This document shows positions 57,970 through 64,000 of a stretch of 64,000 bases of DNA, piece by piece. The DNA comes from Mycobacterium sp. 852002-51961_SCH5331710 (GTDB lineage: Bacteria > Actinomycetota > Actinomycetes > Mycobacteriales > Mycobacteriaceae). Within the stretch, counting starts at the first letter, position 1. Every line of letters starts with the position of its first letter. Under the pieces are notes generated by a model that was not told the origin of the DNA, did no database searches, and saw nothing but the letters and a program-made list of their open reading frames with translations. A program made the position numbers and the translations under genes. The stretch lies in NCBI RefSeq assembly GCF_001665535.1, contig NZ_LZSQ01000117.1, positions 104,329 to 168,328 on the forward strand, written 5' to 3'.

Positions 57970-59487
57970 CTACAGCTCGCCGGCCTCCACCGCCTCCTTC
58001 GTGTGCTGCGCGGCGGCGATCTCGCGGGACGAGAAGCCGATGAAGAATGCGGCGATCCCGACCATCACCGCGACACCGGCCACCCACAGCAGCGAGTAGG
58101 TGTAGCCGTACCCGAGGGCGTCGAGCTGGGCGGGCGTCATGTCCTTCACCGGGCCCGTGGTGCCGCCGAGGTACAGCGTGCGCGACGTCTGCACGGCCTG
58201 GATCACGACCAGCACCAAAGGGCCGCCGAGGTTCTGGACCATCAGCGTGATCGACGAGACCGGTCCGATCTCACCCGGGCCGACGCCCGCGATCGCGCAC
58301 AGCGGCAGGATCACCGCGATGGCCCCGATGCCGAAGCCGCCCACGACGATCGGCGCGAACAGGTCGGGGAAGTACGGGATGCTGCGGTCCAGCGTCGAGC
58401 CGTAGAGCATCGCGCCGAGCACGAACAGACCGCCGCCGAGGATCAGCCAACGAGGCGCGACGTGCGGGGCAAGCCGGGCCGCGACCGCCGTGCCGACCCC
58501 GAAGGCCAGCGCGAACGGGATGAAGCAGATTCCGGCCCGCAGCGCCGAGTAGCCCAGGACGTCCTGCACCAGCAGCCCGATCATCACGGTCAGCGTCAAC
58601 AGCACCCCGCCGGCGAGGAACAGCGCGACGAACGTCATCACGCGGTTGCGGTTGTCGAACACCGAGAACGGCACGATCGGGTGCTGCGCGGTGCGTTCGA
58701 CGAGCAGGAAGCTGATGAAGAACACCGCCGACGCGACCGCGGCGCCGATCACCAACGGATCGACCCAGCCCCGCGGCGGGCCCTGCGTGAACACCAGCAC
58801 CGCCGACGAGCAGCCCAGCGTGGCCAGCAGCGCACCGGTGATGTCGAGTTTGAGCCGCTCGTGGTGGGTTTCGGCGAGCTTGAACACCGCGATCGCGATG
58901 ATGGCTATGCCGATCGGCACGTTGATCAGGAACGCCAACCGCCACGAGATCACGGTCAGCGCACCGCCGAGCACCAGGCCGAGCACCGAGCCGATGCCCT
59001 GCATAGCCGCGGAGATGGCCAGCGCGCGGTTACGCGCCTGACCCACCGCGTATGTCGTCGCGATCAGCGCCAGGCCGGTGGGCGCCGCGACGGCCGCCCC
59101 GGTGCCCTGCACCGCCCTCGCGACGATCAGCGTGGCCGGGTCGGTGGCCAACCCGCACACCAGCGAGGCGATGGTGAACACCCCGACGCCGGACAGGAAG
59201 GCGCGCTTGTGGCCGATCGCGTCGCCGACGCGTCCGCCGAGCAGCAGCAGCCCGCCAAACGCCAAGACGTAGGCGGTGATGACCCAGCTCTTGGTGGCGT
59301 CAGCGAGACCCAAGTCGGCCTGCATGCGAGGCAGCGCAACGATCACGATGGTGCCGTCGAGCGTCGACATGAGCTGCATGCCGGTGATCGCGATGATCGC
59401 CGGGCCCAGAACCGACTTCGCGAGCGGCAGCGCCGCGGGCGGAACGGGGCGGTCCGTCGACTCGGAGGAACCACCGACGGCAGACAT
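57970..59487 (-). CDS. DHA2-type MFS transporter, EfpA-like tandem paralogue
   Basis: A 505-residue transporter with 14 predicted membrane helices. Family motif region GGRVGDAIGHKRAFLSG, the loop between helices 2 and 3, is present (residues about 84-100), and LFLAGGVLLTLTVMIGLLVQDVLGY is shared in layout with its neighbour. It is clearly paralogous to the efpA gene directly upstream (same orientation, 88 bp gap): both keep STLD or ATMD near helix 1, the long central loop and the shared tail (TSRTLYLGGTTGPV). Efflux of drugs or lipids is inferred. Confidence 0.88.
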   Translation of the reverse strand: MSAVGGSSESTDRPVPPAALPLAKSVLGPAIIAITGMQLMSTLDGTIVIVALPRMQADLGLADATKSWVITAYVLAFGGLLLLGGRVGDAIGHKRAFLSGVGVFTIASLVCGLATDPATLIVARAVQGTGAAVAAPTGLALIATTYAVGQARNRALAISAAMQGIGSVLGLVLGGALTVISWRLAFLINVPIGIAIIAIAVFKLAETHHERLKLDITGALLATLGCSSAVLVFTQGPPRGWVDPLVIGAAVASAVFFISFLLVERTAQHPIVPFSVFDNRNRVMTFVALFLAGGVLLTLTVMIGLLVQDVLGYSALRAGICFIPFALAFGVGTAVAARLAPHVAPRWLILGGGLFVLGAMLYGSTLDRSIPYFPDLFAPIVVGGFGIGAIAVILPLCAIAGVGPGEIGPVSSITLMVQNLGGPLVLVVIQAVQTSRTLYLGGTTGPVKDMTPAQLDALGYGYTYSLLWVAGVAVMVGIAAFFIGFSSREIAAAQHTKEAVEAGEL

Positions 59488-59575
59488 GGACAGCCACCCT
59501 ACCGAGTGCGGTTCAGAGGTACTCGGGTGCGGCTGGCCCTAACCGAGCTAAAGCTCTCCCCGGCTCGATGTCGAG

Positions 59576-61168
59576 CTAAAGCTCTCCGGAATCGATCGCG
59601 TCCTTGACTTCCTGCGCATGCGCAACCTGCGACGCGGTGTAACCGATGAACAACGCCGCGGCGCCCACGATCACCGCGACGGCCGCGACCCAGAGCAACC
59701 CGTAGGTGTAACCCTGGTCGAGCGCGTGCAGCTGCGCGGCGTTCATGTCGTTGACCGGGCCGGTGGTGCCGCCCAGATACAGCGTGCGCGACGTGATCAC
59801 GGCCTGGATCACCGCCAGCACGACGGGCCCGCCGAGGTTCTGCAGCATCAGCGCGATGGCCGACACCGGGCCGATCTGGTCGAAGCCGACGCCGGCGATG
59901 GCCGACAGCATCAGCGGCACCACGATCATTCCGATGCCCAGGCCGCCGATCGTGATCGGCAGGACCAGGTTCGGGAAGTACGGGATGTTCGCGTCGAGCG
60001 TGGAGCCGTAGATCATCGCGCCCAGCACCAGCACGCCGCCGGCGATCACCAGCAGCCGCGGCGGGAACATCTGGACCAGCTGCGACGACAGCCCCAGGCC
60101 GATCCCGAGCGCGATCACGAACGGAATGAACCCGATACCTGCCCGCAGCGGGCTGTAACCCATGATGTCCTGCACGTACAGGCCGATCAGCACGGTCAGC
60201 GTGAACATCACGCCGCCGGCGAGGAACACCGCGGCGAACGTCGCGACCCGGTTGCGGTCCTTGAACAGGTCGAACGGCATGACGGGGTTGGCGGCGGTGC
60301 GCTCGACGTAGAGGAACGCGAGCAGCGCGACACCCGCGGCCAGGCCGGAGCCCAGCGTGACCGGCGACAACCAGCCCTGCTCGGGACCCATCGAGAAGCC
60401 GAACACCGCCGCGGTGCAGCCGAGCGTCGCCAGGATCGCGCCCGCGGCGTCAAGCTTGAGCCGCTCACGGCTCGTCTCGCGCAGCGTCTTGCGGGCCAGG
60501 TGGATCATCACCAGGCCGATCGGCACGTTGATCAGGAACGCCCAGCGCCACGACACCTCGGTGAGCGCGCCGCCGACGATCAGACCCATCACCGAGCCGA
60601 TACCGGTCATCGCGGCGAAGATCGCGGTGGCCGCGTTGCGGGCCGGGCCCTTGGGGAACGTGGTCGCGATCAGCGCCAGTGCGGTGGGTGACGCGATGGC
60701 CGCGCCGACGCCTTGCAGCAGCCGTGCGGTGACCAGCGTCGCCTCGTTCCACGCGAGGCCGCACAGCACCGAGGCGATGGTGAACAACGCGACGCCGACG
60801 ATGAAGGTGCGCTTGCGCCCGATCGTGTCGCCGAGCCGACCGCCGAGCAGCATCAGTCCGCCGAAGGTCAGCACGTAGGCGGTGATGACCCAGCTACGGC
60901 CGGCGTCGGAGAGGCTCAGCTCGTCCTGAATCTTAGGAAGCGCGACGATCGCGACCGTGCTGTCCATGGTCGCGAGCAACTGCATGCCACCGATCGCGAT
61001 GACCGCCGCGATGAACCTCCGCGACGGCAGCCACGTCGGGGACCTGCCGATTTGCTCCCGCGCGGACTGAACAGCGCTCTTCTGGGAACGTGTCGAAAAG
61101 GCTCGGTTTGCCCCACCCTCGGCGTCACGGCGCATGGCAGCACGCTCTGCGTCATTGAGAGCCGTCAT
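59576..61168 (-). CDS. efpA: MFS efflux transporter EfpA
   Basis: A 530-residue 14-helix DHA2 transporter, the same length as M. tuberculosis EfpA, which is linked to lipid export and isoniazid induction. Motif A is GGRLGDTIGRKRTFIVG; NMN/ATMDST charge motif in helix 1 and TSRTLYLGGTTGPV at the tail. Longer N-terminus than its paralogue (about 48 residues, acidic/basic mixed). It follows cysG in the same direction, across a 32-bp AT-rich gap, and is followed by the EfpA-like paralogue. Confidence 0.92.
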   Translation of the reverse strand: MTALNDAERAAMRRDAEGGANRAFSTRSQKSAVQSAREQIGRSPTWLPSRRFIAAVIAIGGMQLLATMDSTVAIVALPKIQDELSLSDAGRSWVITAYVLTFGGLMLLGGRLGDTIGRKRTFIVGVALFTIASVLCGLAWNEATLVTARLLQGVGAAIASPTALALIATTFPKGPARNAATAIFAAMTGIGSVMGLIVGGALTEVSWRWAFLINVPIGLVMIHLARKTLRETSRERLKLDAAGAILATLGCTAAVFGFSMGPEQGWLSPVTLGSGLAAGVALLAFLYVERTAANPVMPFDLFKDRNRVATFAAVFLAGGVMFTLTVLIGLYVQDIMGYSPLRAGIGFIPFVIALGIGLGLSSQLVQMFPPRLLVIAGGVLVLGAMIYGSTLDANIPYFPNLVLPITIGGLGIGMIVVPLMLSAIAGVGFDQIGPVSAIALMLQNLGGPVVLAVIQAVITSRTLYLGGTTGPVNDMNAAQLHALDQGYTYGLLWVAAVAVIVGAAALFIGYTASQVAHAQEVKDAIDSGEL

Positions 61169-61200
61169 ACGGGTTACCTTACAGTAATCTTAAGAATCCT
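61169..61200 (-). promoter_or_regulatory. AT-rich segment upstream of efpA, probable promoter
   Basis: 32 bp that are AT-rich for this genome, with TTACCTTACAGTAATCTTAAGAATCC. It contains TCTTAAGA (perfect 8-bp palindrome, 61187-61194) and TAATCTTA, which could serve as a -10-like or operator region. Shortness means the -35 lies inside cysG. Seen; activity inferred. Confidence 0.4.
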
Positions 61201-62406
61201 TTAACCGCCGAAGGCGGCCACGGGCCCGATCACGATGATCGCGGGGGGCCGGATTCCGTCTTCCCGGATGCGTTCCGCGGCGTCGGCGAGGGTTGCGCGC
61301 AAAGTCCGCTGCGCGGCCGTCGTACCGTGCTGGACCACCAGGACCGGTGTATCCGCAGGTCGTCCGCCCGCCAGCAGGGCCTCGGCGAAAAGTTCGATGC
61401 GCTCGACCGCCATCAGCAACACGATCGTGCCGGAGAGCGCGGCCAGGGCATTCCAATTCACTAACGATTCGGGGTGCCCCGGCGCAACATGCCCACTGAC
61501 CACCACGAATTCATGCGTGACATGGCGGTGCGTGACGGGCACGCCCGCGAGTGCGGGAACGCCTATGGCGCTGGTCACACCCGGTACGACGGTCACCGGG
61601 ATGCCGGCCTCGGCGCACGCGATCACCTCTTCGTAGCCGCGCGCGAACACGAACGGGTCGCCGCCCTTGAGGCGCACGACGAACTTGCCCTCCTTCGCGC
61701 GGTCGATCAGCAGGCCGTTGATCGCGTCCTGGGCCATGGCCCGGCCGTAAGGGATCTTCGACGCGTCGATGACCTCGACGTGCGGGGGCATCTCGGCGAG
61801 AAGCTCCTGCGGTGCGAGCCGGTCGGCGACGACGACGTCGGCGTGCGCCAGGAGCCGGCGCCCCCGGACGGTGATCAGCTCGGGATCGCCCGGTCCCCCG
61901 CCGACGAGCGCCACGCCGCCGCGCACGACGTCGGTGGTCGCCGACTCGTCCGGTGCGATGAGCCCCTGCTGCATGGCTTCATGGATCGCCGACCGGATCG
62001 CCGCCGCCCGCCGGTGCTCGCCCCCGGCGAGCACCCCGACCGACAAACCCTCGTACTCGAACGACGCGGGGGTGACGGCGGTGCCCTCGATGGCCACGTC
62101 GGCGCGGACGCAGAAGATGTGGCGGTCCTCGGCCTCGGCGACGACGGCCGCGTTGACGGCCGGGTCGTCGGTGGCCGCGATCGCATACCACGCACCCTCG
62201 AGGTCGCCGGGACGAAACTCACGCAGCTGCAGTGTGATTCCGGCCATGGCCTCGACCACGGGGGTGGCCTCGCGGGCGATGACGACGACGTCGGCGCCGT
62301 TGGCGACCAGGAGCGGCAGTCGGCGCTGCGCCACGCTGCCGCCGCCGACGACGACAACCTTCCTGCCGGTCAGGCGTAGACCGACGAGGTAGGCGTTCTC
62401 GGTCAC
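61201..62406 (-). CDS. cysG: Siroheme synthase CysG-type (uroporphyrinogen-III C-methyltransferase with NAD-dependent domain)
   Basis: A 401-residue fusion. N-terminal domain (1-150) has a dinucleotide fold VVVVGGGSVAQRRLPLL and the SirC/Met8 precorrin-2 dehydrogenase/ferrochelatase layout; C-terminal domain (165-401) is CobA-type SUMT with VGGGPGDPELITVRG, RLKGGDPFVFARGYEE and VVPGVTSAIGVPALAGVP. It makes siroheme, cofactor of sulfite and nitrite reductases, and precorrin-2 for cobalamin. GTG start overlaps the cobB stop (GTGA). Confidence 0.94.
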   Translation of the reverse strand: MTENAYLVGLRLTGRKVVVVGGGSVAQRRLPLLVANGADVVVIAREATPVVEAMAGITLQLREFRPGDLEGAWYAIAATDDPAVNAAVVAEAEDRHIFCVRADVAIEGTAVTPASFEYEGLSVGVLAGGEHRRAAAIRSAIHEAMQQGLIAPDESATTDVVRGGVALVGGGPGDPELITVRGRRLLAHADVVVADRLAPQELLAEMPPHVEVIDASKIPYGRAMAQDAINGLLIDRAKEGKFVVRLKGGDPFVFARGYEEVIACAEAGIPVTVVPGVTSAIGVPALAGVPVTHRHVTHEFVVVSGHVAPGHPESLVNWNALAALSGTIVLLMAVERIELFAEALLAGGRPADTPVLVVQHGTTAAQRTLRATLADAAERIREDGIRPPAIIVIGPVAAFGG

Positions 62407-63809
62407 TGGCTTCGATCCTCTTCTCGCGAGCGGCTCATCGGCGCGAGCTTAGAGGTTGCGGCGACGGCGACGAACCGGCTGATCGCCCGCGAGTGCGCGG
62501 CGGGGTGGGTGTGCAGGTAACCGGCGTGCACGGCGCCGTCCACGACGCCGTCGCGTCTGCGCGCGATGTCGTGACCGGCGAAGATCCATGCGGGCGCGTA
62601 ATCGTCTTTGAATGTGACTGCGGTGCGGTGGAATTCGTGTCCCATGGTGCGGTCGCCGATCGAATGCAGGGGCGAGTCCGCCACCACGACCGCCTCGCGA
62701 TAGCCGAGTGTGAGTCGGTCGGTGAACGTGGCCGAACCGGCGATCACGCCACACATCGGGTGGCCGTCGAGGTCGTCGACGAGATAGGTCAGCCCCGCGC
62801 ACTCGGCGTGCACGGGCGCACCCGATGCCGCCAGCCGTCGAATCTGCGTGCGGGCGACCTCGTTGGCCGACAGTTCGGCGACGAACTCCTCCGGAAAACC
62901 GCCGGGCAACACGAGCGCGTCGGTGCCCGGCGGCAAGGGGTCGGTCAGCGGGTCGAACTCGACGACCTCGGCACCCGCAGCGGCAAGCACTTCGCGATGC
63001 TCGGCGTAGCCGAAGCTGAAGGCTTTACCCGACGCCAGCGCGACCGTCGCATCACCGCCGACCGGCGTCACCTCCTCGGCGTCCCAGGGGTCGTCGATGA
63101 CCCGGCTCTCGGCGAGCGCGGCGATACCCACCAGGTCCACGTAGCGTCCGACCAGTGCCGTCATCGCCTCGACCGCCGCTCGAGCCCTGTCGCCGTGTTC
63201 GACCGCGGTCACCAGACCCAGATGCCTTGAGGGAACGGTCAATTCGTCGCTGCGTGGAATCGCCCCGAACACCGGCACACCGGCGTGCTCACACGCCTGA
63301 CGCAACACCTCCTCGTGGCGCAACGAGCCGACCCGGTTGAGAATCACCCCGGCGACGCGCACCGACGAGTCGAACGTCGAAAAACCGTGCAGCAGTGCGG
63401 CGATGCTGTGGCTCTGCCCTCGGGCGTCGACGACGAGGACGATCGGCGCGCCGAGCAGGCCCGCGACGTGGGCGGTGGAACCGAACGCGCTACTGCGTGC
63501 TTCTTCGGTGATGCGCCCGTCGAACAAACCCATGACGCCTTCGATGACGGCGATGTCGGCGCGGGTGCTGCCGTGCCGGTACAGCGGGCCGATCAGGTGC
63601 TCACCCATCAGGACGGGGTCGAGGTTGCGGCCGGGCCGCAGCGTGGCCAGCGCGTGGTAGCCGGGGTCGATGTAGTCGGGGCCCACCTTGAACGGAGCGA
63701 CCGCCCGTCCTGCCCGCCGCAGCGCTCCCATCAAACCCGTTGCGACGGTGGTCTTTCCGCTACCCGACGATGGTGCGGCGATCACGACTGCAGGCGTTGA
63801 CCTGCTCAC
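62403..63809 (-). CDS. cobB: Hydrogenobyrinic acid a,c-diamide synthase CobB
   Basis: A 468-residue glutamine- and ATP-dependent amidase of cobalamin synthesis. N-terminal P-loop APSSGSGKTTVATGLM (near residue 10), conserved FKVGPDYIDPGYH, and C-terminal GATase_3 domain with VHAECAGLTYL nucleophile Cys (near residue 340) and catalytic His/Glu in MGHEFH. I started at GTG 63809; the longer open frame upstream merely reads through the intergenic repeats. C-terminal 11 residues (MSRSREEDRSQ) are encoded by sequence resembling the intercistronic repeat. Confidence 0.93.
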   Translation of the reverse strand: MSRSTPAVVIAAPSSGSGKTTVATGLMGALRRAGRAVAPFKVGPDYIDPGYHALATLRPGRNLDPVLMGEHLIGPLYRHGSTRADIAVIEGVMGLFDGRITEEARSSAFGSTAHVAGLLGAPIVLVVDARGQSHSIAALLHGFSTFDSSVRVAGVILNRVGSLRHEEVLRQACEHAGVPVFGAIPRSDELTVPSRHLGLVTAVEHGDRARAAVEAMTALVGRYVDLVGIAALAESRVIDDPWDAEEVTPVGGDATVALASGKAFSFGYAEHREVLAAAGAEVVEFDPLTDPLPPGTDALVLPGGFPEEFVAELSANEVARTQIRRLAASGAPVHAECAGLTYLVDDLDGHPMCGVIAGSATFTDRLTLGYREAVVVADSPLHSIGDRTMGHEFHRTAVTFKDDYAPAWIFAGHDIARRRDGVVDGAVHAGYLHTHPAAHSRAISRFVAVAATSKLAPMSRSREEDRSQ

Positions 63810-63828
63810 GCGCGAGCCCTCTTCCCGC

Positions 63829-63884
63829 GAGCGTGCGTGTTTGCACACGACACGCGGGGAAATCCCGGCACCTTGCGCACGCTC
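63829..63884 (-). repeat. 56-bp palindromic intergenic repeat, copy C
   Basis: Reverse orientation to copies B and D: begins GAGCGTGCGTGTTTGCACAC and ends GCGCACGCTC. Its reverse complement aligns with copy B, with shared arms and CGTGTCGTGTGCAAACACGC core. Separated from copy D by 10 bp in inverted orientation. Confidence 0.75.
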
Positions 63885-63894
63885 GCGCCGACAC

Positions 63895-63950
63895 GAGTGT
63901 GCACAAACAGCTGCGCTTGCGCGGCGTGTCGTGTGCAAACACGCACGCTC
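63895..63950 (+). repeat. 56-bp palindromic intergenic repeat, copy D
   Basis: Left arm GAGTGTGCAC and right arm ACGCACGCTC; its last 31 bp plus the following GCC are identical to copy B (63920-63953 equals 47270-47303). Inverted with respect to copy C, so C and D form a large inverted pair in the cobB-cobO gap. Confidence 0.75.
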
Positions 63951-63975
63951 GCCCAACCGTCGGCGAGAGGTGGGG

Positions 63976-64000
63976 TCACCACTCGATGCCCTTCTGGCCC
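63976..64000 (-). CDS. cobO: Corrinoid adenosyltransferase CobO, last codons only
   Basis: Only the final seven codons, GQKGIEW, and a TGA stop (complement of 63976-63978) are inside the window. This ending is typical of CobO/CobA cob(I)alamin adenosyltransferase, and the order cobO-cobB-cysG matches mycobacteria. The rest lies beyond base 64000. A 166-bp repeat-rich gap separates it from cobB. Confidence 0.7.

Noticed and set aside
63829..63950. CRISPR-like array from the paired repeats
   Set aside because: Only two copies in inverted, not direct, orientation with a 10-bp spacing and no cas genes; it is not a CRISPR array.
63810..63956. N-terminal extension of cobB
   Set aside because: The open frame continues only because copies C and D of the repeat lack stops in that frame; P-loop position and repeats show the real start is GTG 63809.
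1..64000. Prophage, insertion sequence or tRNA gene
   Set aside because: No transposase, integrase, capsid or tRNA cloverleaf pattern was seen on either strand, although a small tRNA could be missed by eye.

Overview
The window is a high-GC actinobacterial chromosome segment, almost certainly from a Mycobacterium (Mycolicibacterium-like, probably a free-living species). The evidence is the mycobacterial PspA/ClgR/PspM envelope-stress locus, PptT with its opposing hydrolase PptH, an EfpA transporter, an AldR/ald pair, a Tat-exported class A beta-lactamase, a mycofactocin-type SDR, and a gene order that from about 5 kb onward follows the M. tuberculosis Rv2738c-Rv2849c region with local insertions and losses. 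No rRNA, tRNA, CRISPR array, prophage or insertion sequence was seen.

Layout. 1-5.1 kb: the end of a [NiFe]-hydrogenase maturation operon, tightly overlapped: hypF (3' end only), a DUF6390-type protein, a SIS-like/HypC-like fusion, a GmhA-like SIS protein, hypE, hypC, hypD and a small disordered protein. The hydrogenase structural genes must lie before base 1. 5.1-9.7 kb: DUF3046 protein, glycosyltransferase, epoxide-hydrolase-like protein, then clgR-pspA-pspM and a CinA-type amidohydrolase. 9.7-15.6 kb: pgsA and argA divergent, ftsK, small membrane and secreted proteins, a monooxygenase-SDR pair. 15.6-28 kb: rnj-dapA-thyX, DUF4193, a YcaQ-type protein, thyA-dfrA, hydrolase and lyase genes, dapB with two companions, a sugar-epimerase-like protein and a luciferase-like oxidoreductase. 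28-41 kb: aldR/ald, bla, pepR-pnp, rpsO, ribF, mntR, truB-pptT-pptH. 39.8-48.7 kb: lineage-variable genes (DUF3558, sulfotransferase pair with a divergent TetR, CocE-type hydrolase, DUF1802, DUF2277, enoyl-CoA hydratase, methyltransferase). 47.3-57.9 kb: the transcription/translation block dinF-nrnA-rbfA-infB-ylxR-nusA-rimP and proS. 58-64 kb: tandem efpA-type transporters, then the cobalamin/siroheme genes cysG, cobB and the last codons of cobO.

Functional themes: hydrogenase active-site assembly; sensing of envelope stress; one-carbon/thymidylate and diaminopimelate supply (dapA, dapB, thyA, thyX, dfrA); control of carrier-protein phosphopantetheinylation; ribosome assembly and initiation; tetrapyrrole synthesis.

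The most unusual signals are (a) the SIS/HypC-like fusion beside a second SIS protein inside the hyp operon, (b) a family of exactly 56-bp palindromic intergenic repeats, (c) a 26-bp intercistronic sequence repeated exactly 25 kb apart, (d) a SigE-type promoter fused to a ClgR-type box in front of clgR, and (e) several clean palindromic operators in divergent intergenic regions.
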